In this document: one piece after another, positions 17,649-28,895 of the stretch | How positions within the stretch are numbered: position 1 is the stretch's first letter | How the letters are laid out: each line of letters opens with the position of its first letter | The notes under the pieces: model-generated | What the model was told of the DNA's origin: nothing | The model's database searches: none | The model's input: the letters and a program-made list of their open reading frames with translations, nothing else | Position numbers and translations under genes: made by a program | Assembly: GCA_020091685.1 (NCBI GenBank) | Contig: CM034605.1 | Span: forward strand, 12,100,218-12,164,217 | Length of the DNA stretch: 64,000 nucleotides | Source of the DNA: Lutjanus erythropterus | Taxonomy: Eukaryota; Chordata; Actinopteri; Lutjaniformes; Lutjanidae | Reading direction: 5' to 3'

Positions 17649-20500
17649 ATGGCACTAAACAAAATGAAGATGGGATTTATTTTCATTGTCACCTACATGT
17701 GCCTCCTCGTTCCTGTCCGCCAAGCACACCTTCCGAGCGCCACCATCTCAGATCTCTCCTTCAAAAATATGGACTTTGCCATGAACCTTTACAGAGAAAT
17801 ATCCATCTCCCATGACAAGAACATCTTTTTCTCCCCACTGAGCATCTCCACCACCTTTGCTGCTCTCCTAATGGCTTCTGATGGTGACACACACGAGGAA
17901 ATACTGAAGGGACTCAACCTGGAGCAGCTGGAGCGGGCTGACCAGCCAGAGCTGATCCCAAGACTCTTTCAGCTCCTGCATGAGAACATCACACAGAACG
18001 GATCACTGCAACTGGACCAAGGCATGGCTCTCTTTCTGCGCCAGCAGTTTGAGGTGGAGAAGATATTTGAGGACCAAATCAAGACGTTTTTTGACGCTGA
18101 CATCAAAAATGTAGACTTTAATGACACAGAAGGAACTATCAACTTCATCAATGAGTATATCAAGAACAAGACTCAGAACAAAGTGACAGACATGATATCC
18201 ACCCTGGATTCAATGACCCAACTCATGTTGATCAACACAATTTTCTTCCAGGGTAAGTTGAATCACTCTTGTATAATTTAGATAACCATCTTGGGTCATT
18301 AATAACTTCGCTTTCATCCAGTTTGTATTTTGACCCCTTAGGAGAGATATGGACTCGAGTCACATGACTTGAGTCACAAATTCGATGACTTCAGACTCTA
18401 CTTCACAAAATCAAAAAAGACTCACAACTTTATCAACAATGCCCTGTAACTTCACTTGGACTTGAGCTTGTTGACTTGAAAATAGTTGATACTTCCTCCC
18501 AAGCCCAAAGACGAAAAAATGTAATTTAAAAAATGTTTAATAAATTAATAATAATAAAATATCAACTCATTTAATGCTATTCATTCTCAGCAAGTTGACA
18601 CTTTACTTAGTTTGAACCAATCCAAAAGCATCCAATCAAGTTTCAGGAGAAAACCATGAAAAACTAATGTTATACATACATTTATACATTACTGAGCTCC
18701 ATTTGGGAAAAATAATGCCAGAGATAATTTTATTTATGCACAAAAACTATGCATTAGTCAAGAAAAATGAATTGCAGCACACAATACATGCAGGTCAAAA
18801 ATTACACAACAACTTTTTTTTTAATTATTTTTGGGCTTTTGCCTTTATTTTGATAGTGACAGCTGAAGATATGACAGGAAGGAGGGTAGAGGACAGAGGA
18901 TGACACGCAGCAAATGAGCCACAGGCAGCAGGTGAAATGGCAGACACAACAAGGTTGTGTGACATTTGAAGTCAAAGTTTAGGACTTGGGACTTGACTTT
19001 GGACTTTATTACAAAGACTTGAGACTTACTTGTAACAAGACAATGACTTGGTCCTACTACTGCCCCTCAGGGTCCAGAGGTAAATTCACAGTATTATTTC
19101 ATCCGCAGGACACTGGGAGATGCCTTTCAACTCCAATTTCACATACAGTGCACCCTTTTACATTGACAACTACAGTATTGTGCAAGTGCAGATGATGTTT
19201 GTTGAGGAGAAGTTCTACATGATGGAAGATGACCCTCTTGGTGCCAAAGTGCTGAAGTTGCCGTATCAGGAAGGTGTTTCCATGCTTGTCCTGCTACCCA
19301 ACAAAGGCACGGATTACACTGTTATTGATGAAGAGATCACAGCCAAGAGGTTCCTCAGCTGGATCAAAAATCTGCAAAAAACGTAAGCGTATCATAACTT
19401 GTTATGATTGAGGCAAATGGCCACCCACCCAAAGTCTTGTTATGCTTGAGGTTTCTGCCTGTTTAAATTGAGTTTTTCCTTGCCACTGTTGCCAAGTGCT
19501 CTCTCATGATGAGAACTGACCCGTCTTAAGTCCTTTTTCTTTCTTAGATGGTTTAGATGTTAGGGGATCTGCAAAAGTGACATATACTGTTGGCAATTAC
19601 TGTTGACAGCTATTGAATTAGCTATAATTAGCTATCACATATTTTGATGTTTTTGTCAGACGTTAGCCAACTTCAGATGCAGTGTGTGTCACTTTTACAG
19701 GTACCTCAGCAACATCTTTTAACCATCTTCAAAACCTGGTTTTCTTTTCAACATAGAACAGCTTTAACACATAAATACAAAAAATAAGAGGAGAAAGTTG
19801 GCTGAGCTCAACTGTTATTGGAGCACAAAAGAAATTGGCAAAAAGTGCCCTGAGATACAAAGATACAAATAAAATTGACATGACCTGTCTTTCTTTTGCT
19901 TTTCTACTATTCTATTGAATGTATTCTGTTGTAGTTTAGTTATAATAGTAAAGTAAGGTGCAACAAACGCACAGTTACATAATATCAAATACCAATAGCA
20001 ACAGATGAAAGCAACAGATAACAAGTGAGTCTTCTTAACATGGCTAGCTATGTTTTCTTCACAGCAAACTGGAAGTCAACATGCCTAAATTCAAGATGGA
20101 GCAGTCTTATTCCTTTCACAACATTTTACCACATATGGGCATGTCCAGCGTCTTCAGTAATGCAGCCAATTTGATGAAGCTAAGTAAGGACAGAGGTCTC
20201 AAAGTGTCAGAGGTCAGTTTTAAATCTCACCATACTGTAAAAAACATAACTGTATATTTCAAACTTTGCAGATGATGAATTATATTAATCTTTTCTGTAA
20301 AATCACAGGTGCTGCACAAGGCTGTGATTGAGGTGGATGAAACTGGGACCACTGCAGCAGCTGCCACAACAGCTGGCATTACTCCATATTCCTTACCCCG
20401 GACCTTCACAGTCAACAGGCCATTCTTCTTCTTCATATACAATGAGGACACAAACTGTCTGCTGTTCATGGGCAGGGTGATTGACCCTACCAAAAACTAG
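17649..20500 (+). CDS. serpina10: Serpin A10, protein Z-dependent protease inhibitor-like
   Basis: Four coding exons: 17649-18252, 19109-19382, 20065-20212 and 20309-20500 (405 aa), with an acceptor at 17622 suggesting an upstream 5'UTR exon as in other clade A serpins. Residues 1-26 are a hydrophobic secretion signal (MGFIFIVTYMCLLVPVRQA). The serpin fold covers the rest: FFSPLSIS, ending FMGRVIDP. The hinge reads DETGTTAAAATTAG and the reactive loop ITPYSLPRTF. Aligned on the alpha-1-antitrypsin loop, P1-P1' is Tyr369-Ser370. Human SERPINA10 also has Tyr-Ser in ITAYSMPP, which together with NRPFFFFIY and MGRVIDPT supports this assignment. SERPINA10 inhibits factor Xa (with protein Z) and factor XIa in plasma. 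The chromosomal context (next to ddx24) fits the human SERPINA cluster. The teleost paralogue letter cannot be told here. Confidence 0.88.
18345..19080. repeat. Repeat with inverted 'GACTTGAGTC/GACTTGGGACTTG' flanks in serpina10 intron
   Basis: The left part (18350-18480) is rich in GAGTCACATGACTTGAGTCA-like units and the right part (18967-19052) in GACTTGGGACTTGACTTTGG units; the two are roughly inverted relative to each other around an AT-rich middle. This fits a degraded non-autonomous DNA transposon with sub-terminal direct repeats. The right edge stops only about 30 bp before serpina10 coding exon 2. Confidence 0.45.
19437..19562 (+). repeat. Teleost interspersed repeat fragment in serpina10 intron
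   Basis: GCTTGAGGTTTCTGCCTGTT followed by TTTTTCCTTGCCACTGTTGC and CAAGTGCTCTCTCATG is a familiar dispersed motif in fish genomes. I recognise the string but am not certain of its parent family. Confidence 0.35.
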
Positions 20501-20644
20501 CAGTCATGACTGTACTGTTTGTGTTCTCCAGTACTTGCACGTGACAATGTGTTTGTTCAGGCTTTTAAAGGGCCATTGCATTTTTAATCTTAAATGCCTT
20601 AAAATGCTTGTGTTCTGTAAGCCTACCTATACGTGATCTTTATT

Positions 20645-20650
20645 AATAAA
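20645..20650 (+). terminator. serpina10 polyadenylation signal
   Basis: AATAAA lies 145 bp after the serpina10 stop codon, followed within about 30 bp by a T-rich stretch. No competing AATAAA lies between the stop codon and this site. Confidence 0.7.
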
Positions 20651-21577
20651 GAACTGAAGTTACTGTGCCTTTCTTTTGGATTTAGTCAAATAATTTCAGC
20701 TTGAATAAAGGGTGCAAATGAGATCAGTGTTGCGCATATACATGTGAGCGTCACAGTATTTGAATCACTTTCTATATAATAAGTAAATGAACATATTACC
20801 AAATTGCTGTTATTGAAAAAACAATTAAACAGTGACTTATATGATGCATATGTTTATTGAGACTGAGATGTCTACATGATGGTGAGCCTTCAAAAATTGT
20901 TTTTACCACCTCTGTACTTCTTAAATCTTACCCCTGAGAAATACCCCGATATTAAAATAATAAAAACATCAAAACTCGTACTGCAACTAATAAAAAAACA
21001 AAAACAAACTGAAACTAAACATTTTTAACCAATTAAAACTATACTGAAACTAGCAAACTCATCCTTTAACCTAACTAATAAATACACAACTTATAAACGA
21101 AATAAATATAAAAAAAATAATAATGGAAAAACAAACACTAAACAATAATATTTCTGCCTCCAGTGAAGAATAAATGACATAATAAATATTCACATAGCAG
21201 TTACGTCCCATCGGACAGTGAGGACGTCATTGCTCCTGTTGTTGGACAAATAAAGTTTTTCAAACCACGTGATCAACACTGTCATGGCTGCGCCCTCGTG
21301 TCATGCGTGGTTGTTATCGTTTGCAACTATATTTTGACATTGCTACAAACCGAAGTCAGCCAAGGTGGTGCTCTTTATCGTTGTTTTTACTTCTGGTTAT
21401 TGTTTATTTGTTTATGACTAAACAAACCAATTGTTTATGACGCTTTTACAGTAATTTCCTGCACAACTGGAGCACCTCGGCACTTCAGCTGCAAGCTAGC
21501 CACACAAACGCCTCAACAGCTCAGTTTGAGAGAAGGCTCAGCTTATTGGCGTAACCCGGTTTTTGATTTGTAGGGAA
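20651..21577. other. Spacer between serpina10 and ddx24, with ddx24 promoter
   Basis: 20700-21180 is AT-rich with no recognisable gene or repeat family. From about 21200 the composition becomes balanced and includes CpGs (for example CATGGCTGCGCCCTCGTG), a likely ddx24 promoter and leader. A TTTTTGATTTGTAG acceptor-like string ends three bases before the GAAATGAAG start context, so a 5'UTR intron is possible. Confidence 0.45.
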
Positions 21578-24500
21578 ATGAAGACAAAGAAGATGAAGCC
21601 GAAAAACAAGCGTCTGTCCTCCGGGCTGCAAAAACAAGACAAACGGAGCATCCGTGTGAAAGGCAAGTGGAAAGCTGTGGAGCTGGATCCCAGTCTGTTC
21701 TCCGAGGAGGGCCTGGAGGGTCTGGTGTGTTTTGAAGAGCTGACAAACTATCGTCTGATTGACTCTGAGAAGGCTGCAGCTAAAGCAGAAGAAGAGCTGA
21801 GAAAGGAGAAGAAGAAGAAAGCGAAGAAGAGAAAAGCCAGCGAGGAAGAGGAGGCAGGAGATGAGGTGGACGAAGAGAGCAATGAGGGAGAAAAAACAGC
21901 TGAACCAGCCAAGAAGAAAGCCAAAAAGAAGAAGAAGAAAAATAAGAAACAGACTGTAAATGAGTCAGTTCAAGCAGGTGACATTTCTGCAGAAGTGACA
22001 CAGGAGGATGCAGCTACAGGTGAGGAGGGAGGGGAAGATGAAACAGCCAAAGAAGACACTGTAAAAGATGCAGAACCTGAAGCACATTCAAAACCTGCAA
22101 AGAAGAGCAACAAAAAGAAGAAAAAGAAACAGAAGCAGGAGATAGAAAAGGACACAGATGAGCATCCAAAGCAGGAGTCTCCATCAGAACCTCAGGCCCC
22201 GGAAAAAGGAAAATCCCCTCAAGATAAAGTGACAAAACCTCAAAAAAAGCTGCAAAAGAGTTGGACAAATGCAGCACTTTCAGGTTCTAACAACGAAAAC
22301 GCTGATGTGAGCGCCTGGAAGGACTTGTTTGTTCCCTCTCCTGTACTGAAGGCACTGAGCAGTCTTGGATTTGGTTCACCGACACCTATTCAAGCCTTGA
22401 CTTTGCCTCCAGCTATCAGGGATCGTATGGACATCCTGGGGGCAGCTGAGACAGGTAAGATAAAATACCGTTTGCCCTTTTGTTCTGTAATGATCTGTCC
22501 TCTTATTAGGGCTGCGCAAGTAACCAAAATTGATCAAAATCGCAATATGATCAAGTGTAATATCCATGCAGTTTTTCTACTGTAGTGCTGCAGAGATGCC
22601 CTGTCCTACAAACCTTATTCTCTGTAAGAAAACATATTTCTTTGGTACAGACCCAGACTAATGTCACATCATCATGATTTTAAAGGGAAAGCTTTATATA
22701 CCTTTCGACACTTTACTTTTTAAAAAAATTTAACAGTATTAATAATGTATATAATCACATTTTTACCTGTCTGATAACCATTTATTATATTGTGTCATTT
22801 TCTGGACTGTATAAGTCTTGAAATTACTTGTTTTGTGTGGCCAACAGTCTAAAACCACTGAAAAACAGAATTTAAGCTATGAAAATAGGTAAAAGTAGCA
22901 TATTCTCACATTTGTGAAGCAGGAAATAGATGTGGGAAGACTTATAAAATATTATCTTAATATTACTGTAATTAATTAATTAATGCCCGCCCACTCACCA
23001 AACGCAGTCACCATAGGCAGAGCACAGATTTTATTTTTCTATTAATAGGAATATTTAAAAAAAAAATGATATATAAAAATAAAATCCTTTCCTTGCCTTT
23101 CAAACACTCATAAAATTTTCTCTTATCTAAGAGAAGAACAAAACTGAGAAAATATTGGTGAATCCCAGAAAACAGAACAAAATAAGAACAAATCATGGAT
23201 AGGAACAAAACTAAGCGCAAATTTGTTCTGCTGAATCTGTCCTCATATTTTCATTAGTTCAAGCTGATGTGAGCTCTGTCCTTGCAGGAAGCGGGAAGAC
23301 GCTGGCTTTTGGCATTCCCATGATCCACACCATCCTGGAGTGGAGGAACAGTTCAGAAAAGCCTGTTGATGACAACACAGAGGGAAGCAAACAGGTGGAG
23401 AGTTTGTACTTACCAGCTCTCGCTGAGTCCTCAAAGGAAGCAGCTGAATCCACAAAAGTAGAGGATGAGGAGGACGATGTGGAGGCTGAAGAAGAGGAGG
23501 GTGAAAGCATCACGGAGCAGGATCAAGGTGACACAGATGAACATGACAGTGAGGATGAAGATGAAGAACAAGACGATGATGAGAGGCTGGGATGTGTTCA
23601 AGTAATTGAAAATGCAGAGTTTGACTTTGACCCCGCGGCCGAAGCAGAAGAGAAACCTGCTGGCGGTCGGGCTCAGCCTCTGCTCGGACTGGTGCTCACT
23701 CCCACCAGAGAGCTGGCCGTTCAGGTCAAACACCACATCGATGCTGTCGCTAAATTCACAGGTGAGTCATTATAGTTTATTACAGCTTATTAACGAAACA
23801 CAATTATAAAATGTTAAGATACTCAAGGTGTTTCTGTTGTGCAGACATCAAAACGGCGATAGTGGTGGGTGGAATGGCTCAACAGAAACAAAGACGAATG
23901 CTAAAGCGAAGACCGGAGATCATTATTGCCACTCCAGGACGTCTGTGGGACCTGATCAAGGAGAGACATCCACACCTGCTGAACTTGAGACAACTCAGGT
24001 AAATTACAGTTCACATATCTGTTTTATATTAATGGGCGATATGGTAAAAAAATCAGCATTGCATTGAGAAAAAGAATATTTTTCAGATATCGATAGATGT
24101 GTGCCACCCTGTACTGCATTACATCAGACGAACGTCAACACACATTTATAACAAATGCAATAATAATATTACTATATAATTTGACTTTTATACAATTTTA
24201 ATAATATAACTTTTTTAAATGGAAATTTTCTCAGTATTTTTAACACAAAAAGCATACAGTACTTGTATTCCCAGTTGCCTGCCTGTCCAGTTAAACTTCT
24301 TGGACACAAAACATGCACAAAAACAAAAGGAACATTTTTTTGAAAATAAGAAGTGGAGGTGATCAGCCGTCCTTAGCATGTGGTAGAAGTGTCTGGGAGG
24401 TTTGAGAATTTAATTTTCTTAAACGTGAGGCAGTTCAGTACAACAGTTTTTCATTACAGTATGCTTTGAGTCAATAATTTTAACACTAAAGTTAATAGTT

Positions 24501-27500
24501 GTGTCATTGTAATACGAAACCACTTAAAATCAATAAACTATAACACTGAATTATCATTCAGTTCTCATATTTATTCATCAGATTTTGACAAACAGCATTA
24601 CAGACTGAATCACTGTGACGTTGTTCTGACAACAGTCACTTCCAGGTAGAAAACTGGCCGTTGACTTGAATTATGGAGAAATGTAAAATCTGCAAATATG
24701 TTTATTCCTGTTGGTATTTTCAGCTACAACTGTAACATTTTAACATATATAGTTGAAGATTTCTACATTTCTACCGTGCTTATATTCTTTATTGTTTTGC
24801 TTTGCTAGCATCTTTGATAAATCAAATCTTCCCAACAGTGACATTTCACTGTGAGTGACAGAGATGGGAACTTGACCTCTGTCTTTGAGAGGTTGTAGCA
24901 TTTATTCAGCAACAAATGGCAGAAACAGCAGAAACTGTTATGTTGACAGCTATGTTACATGTATGTCTCACTGTCTCTCCTCTCAGCTGTGCTCAGCTCA
25001 CCAATACACACAACCTACATCCTGAGTTATTGCTGAAAGGAGTTTACTACTCATATAACACGTTTTATTTTAAATCCCCGATGCTCAACCCTGGCAGGCT
25101 ACCAGGCTTACAATACATTGTCAGAAACCCTGACATTAAGGCTGAAAAATAAAGATAATAACCATGTTTTCATTTTATAGACCAGTCAGGAGGGTCCACA
25201 TTAGCCAATTTCCGAATGTGGGATGTGAAAAGTATATGTACTGTATGTAAAATGTTCTGAAGTTACTGGTGCATGAATGCGCTTGAGGAAACACAATCCA
25301 AGATATCCATCCATTGACTTTCTAGTATCCATGGCTTGCAGGGCTTTAAGTACAACATCAGCAGTGAATAAAGCAAAGAGATCTAGCACAGACTGCAGGA
25401 CATTATTGCTATTTGCAGGAGGAGTCCCTGTGCAATCAGTTTCAAACAAAAGACCAGAGGCAGCAGCAAATTGGTTGTAGAAATTTAAACAGATACCTGA
25501 GGTAGTGACTTTGTTTTATCGAATTTGACTTCCTTCCAGAGAGTTTAACAGGGTCTGAACAGGAGTTTGTATTTTCAGTAGTATCCTGACTTGGCAGCTC
25601 TCAATGCAATTGTGCACCTTAAACACCTAAATGCTGACCAGAGGGTTGGACCACCTTAACTGCCAAGCCTGTGTTTCTGTGCTTAAAGATGCTGCCAAGT
25701 CTGGAGTAAACTGCAGACGCAGTGCATGTTTTATTCAGATCACTTAACAAAAGATATAAAGAGTAATATCAGAAGTGTGATGTGTATTTCAATGATGTAG
25801 ATTCCTTGCTGGTGCTTGTTTATTAGATTCTCATGCTATTTTACTCTTGATGGTGTTATTCTGCAGGTGCCTGGTCATCGATGAAGCAGACCGTATGGTA
25901 GAGAGAGGCCACTTTGCAGAGCTGGAGAGTCTGCTGGAGATGCTGAACACAGTGCACTTCAATCCTACGAGGCAAACCTTCGTGTTCTCGGCCACACTGA
26001 CCATGGCACGCAGCCTGCCCACCCGCCTCCTGCAGAAGAAGAAGAAGAATCTGGACGAGAGGAGCAGAGTGGAAATCCTCATGGAGAAAGTGGGGATCAA
26101 GTCCAAACCCAAAATCGTTGACCTAACCAGGAAGGAGGCGACTGTAGAGACCTTGATTGAGACACGAATCCACTGTCAGAAGGAGGAGAAGGACTTTTAC
26201 CTGTATTACTTCTTGCTCCAGTATCCCGGCCGCACCATGGTGTTTGCCAACAGTATAGACTGTATCAAGAGGCTGAACTCCCTGCTAGTTATTTTGGACT
26301 GTACTCCTCTGCCTCTTCATGCCAACATGCACCAGAAACAACGCCTCAAAAACCTGGAACGCTTTGCTGAGAGGGAGAGGTGAGTTTTGCCTTGGGCTAG
26401 AACTTAATCTAGTGTACTTATGAAATATAAAAACCTGTTAACTGCAAGTAAGGGCTGAAAGGGTTATCTGGTCTGTTCGAAAAGGCCTGGATTGTGTTTC
26501 CCAATTTGTTGAAGCAGCTTGTTATAAGTTTACAAAAACACAAAATAACATACAAACAAACAAATATTAATGGGGAATTGAATCTATAAGTTAAGAGATA
26601 AATAACCTCGATAAAAGATATACCAATTATGACAATGGTTTAAAAAATCTACGGAGCATTTAGCAGACAGATTGCAGAGGGCTGTTAGACATAACAACGC
26701 CCTGTTGGCAACAGAAAAAATTCACTTGCAATAGCATGTTCAGAAGAAGCCATAATTCAGGTTTTGACAACACTGTTCACTGTCTCTGTCTCTTATTGCG
26801 ACGCTGTGAAACCAGCAGATAAAAGAAAAGTTCAGGAGACTCCTAATAAAAGATTGATTGACTTACAGAAAAATAGTTTATGGAGAACGTGAATTTTCTG
26901 TTGCCCCTTAATCACAGTCAAATTTAAGGTGATCATCAAAAACCATACCCAGATATATGATGTGATCATTTCCACCTTTTCCTTACGTATGATGCGCTTC
27001 TTGGTTGCATCCCTGTTACATCTAAAATCATTAATCCGTTCCTTGGTTTTAGATACATTTAAATCCAAGAAGTAATCACTCTAAGAGGTCAAATCAGTGA
27101 GTTAATTCCCGTGATCAGAAGGATAATGCATATTTACAGAAAGTGTTCTTTAACTTACAAGTTTGTAAATTTAAAAAAATCCTCCCAGTAGTGCATTTTT
27201 TTTTAAAATATATTTTGAGCTTCATCCTTTGAGGACAGAAGGAGGAGCTTTTGTAGTTTCATACAAGAGCTTTGTTCATTTCTCATTGCTGAGGGTGCAG
27301 AAACAACAAGTGCACTTTGGTTTGTCTGTACATGTGCTTGGGTTGCTGCCATTCTGACAATGTCTCTCTTGGTTGAAAAAAAAAAAAACTTACACAATAG
27401 AAGTTGTCCACCATTGACTCGTTGCTTAATTAGTTAACACTTGAATTTTGTTACTGTTTTTTTCACAGTTGTGTTCTACTGACCACTGATGTGGCAGCAA

Positions 27501-28654
27501 GAGGACTGGACATCCCCAATGTTCAGCATGTTATTCACTACCAGGTAAGCTTTTTTCTACTGATACCCATAACATTTATTATTTTTGATGCAGAGTTTAC
27601 CCAAAACTAGCAGTTAGTTCAACTAGCAGTGAGATAATTCTGTTTGGTGGTTTATCAAAGACGCTAGAAAAGTACACAGTACGTTAAGTAAGCACAACAG
27701 AATCTCACTGTGTTTATCTACACATCTTTATAGCTAGAAATGGCAGAAGAAATGAAGTTTTCTGATTTTACATGTCTGCAATTCAAATCAACTGCCTATT
27801 ATCTATTCAGAAGTGACTGTTTTGTTAGCATGATGTCACTGTGATTTCGTCTATAAACGGGGCTACTAATTAACTGTGACACTAACCAGGTTCCCAGGAC
27901 ATCTGAAACTTATGTCCATCGAAGTGGCAGAACAGCCAGAGCCACCAAAGAGGGTCTCAGTTTGCTGCTGATTGGCCCAGATGACATGATGAACTTCAAA
28001 AAGATTTACAAGAATCTTGGGAAGGACGAGGACCTTCCGATGTTCCCCATAGAGACCAAATGCATGGAGGCAATCAAGGTGAGATCCAGCACAAAGTTCT
28101 ATCTTTGTCATCATGTGACATTAAAGACATTGTATTTGATAGCTTATTGTTGAGTGTGTTCCTCCACAGGAGCGCGTCAACTTGGCCAGACAGATAGAGA
28201 AGATTGAGTTCCACAACAGCAAAGAGAAGAGCCACAACTCCTGGTTCAGACAAGCAGCAGAGGCTCTGGAGGTGGACCTAGATGATGACCTTTTAATAGG
28301 TAACACAAGATCTCTTGTAACATGGCCGGTTTATTTAAAAATGTTCAAATACAGACAACTCAGTATACCATCTGTATGTCCACAGGCAGAGGAAAGGATG
28401 AAGACTATGACAGAGAGCAGCAGAGGATGGTAAAAGGGATGAAAAAGCATTTGAAGCATTTGATCTCCCAGCCAGTGTTCAAGCATGTGATTAAGACCAA
28501 GTACCCCACCCAAATGGGAAAGCTGTCCCTGCCTCACCTGCCTATAGCGGGGAAGGAAAGTGCCCTGACCAAGGTTTCAATACAGGAGAAGAAACAGAGG
28601 TTAAGAAAAGAAAGGAAGCAGAAACAGAAGCAGAAGAAAGAACAGAAGCAGTGA
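21578..28654 (+). CDS. ddx24: ATP-dependent RNA helicase DDX24
   Basis: Eight coding exons: 21578-22454, 23288-23761, 23845-23998, 25867-26379, 27469-27544, 27890-28078, 28170-28299 and 28386-28654 (893 aa). DEAD-box helicase motifs in order: PTPIQALTLPP (Q motif, about residue 270), AETGSGKT (motif I, Lys296), LTPTRELAVQVK (Ia), TPGRLWDLIK (Ib), DEAD (II, 507-510), SAT (III, 543-545) and HRSGRTAR (VI, 708-715). The N-terminus is long and lysine/glutamate-rich, a nucleolar feature; an acidic insert of about 110 residues sits between motifs I and Ia, a DDX24 hallmark. Motif I is split by an intron after AETG. Family role: nucleolar RNA helicase in ribosome biogenesis, with reported effects on p53 and innate RNA sensing. 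The C-terminal tail is basic (KQKQKQKKEQKQ). It ends only 241 bp from the otub2 stop on the other strand. Confidence 0.96.
22505..22610. repeat. Repeat fragment ('TAGGGCTGCGCAAGTAACC') in ddx24 intron 1
   Basis: The string TTAGGGCTGCGCAAGTAACC followed by AAAATTGATCAAAATCGCAA resembles the start of a frequent teleost MITE (TAGGGCTGCACGATTAATCG type). The far end is not visible. Confidence 0.4.
24028..24130. repeat. GGGCGATATGG MITE fragment in ddx24 intron 3
   Basis: AATGGGCGATATGGTAAAAA opens a short repeat continuing through TTTCAGATATCGATAGATG. It is related in its opening to the element at 3966-4400. The remaining 1.7 kb of this intron (24130-25866) is AT-rich and I recognise nothing else in it with confidence. 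Confidence 0.4.
26832..27110 (-). mobile_element. LINE reverse-transcriptase fragment (L2/Rex-like)
   Basis: On the minus strand the frame reads DLNVSKTKERINDFR, VEMITSY and GQQKIHVLHKL. These match the non-LTR reverse-transcriptase stretch commonly seen as LDLNVxKTKEMxVDFR ... VExVxSxKYLG ... GQQRLYxLRKL in fish L2/Rex-type LINEs. Only about 90 residues remain, the central KYLG-type motif is altered, and no endonuclease or 3' tail was found. It lies antisense in ddx24 intron 4. Confidence 0.6.
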
Positions 28655-28839
28655 CATGTTAATGGGAATGTGTATGTGAAAAAGATTTATGTAAGTTTTT
28701 ACATACATTCTTTGTAATTCATTCAAATACTTATTGCACAATTTGCAAAAAATGTATTTTCAGATGTTGTTGAATCGCTGTACACTGCAAGATTTGATAA
28801 AAATCTGTTTTCACAAGTGTCTTAAAGCCCAGTTGGGAT

Positions 28840-28845
28840 TTTATT
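28840..28845 (-). terminator. otub2 polyadenylation signal
   Basis: TTTATT on the plus strand (AATAAA on the minus strand) lies 51 bp past the otub2 stop. It lies within the 241-bp gap between the ddx24 and otub2 stop codons, so the two 3' untranslated regions probably abut or overlap. Confidence 0.65.
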
Positions 28846-28895
28846 CAACCAAAATCAATGTTCCTGAGTTGAGCTGAGTCCTGCTGGATCTCTGG

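Noticed and set aside
23431-23736. Minus-strand frame over ddx24 exon 2
   Set aside because: Shadow of the acidic insert on the coding strand; hydrophobic only because of reversed GAA/GAT codons.
25277-25480. Possible degenerate gene in ddx24 intron 3
   Set aside because: Short frames on both strands without domain, splice signals or similarity to a known repeat protein.
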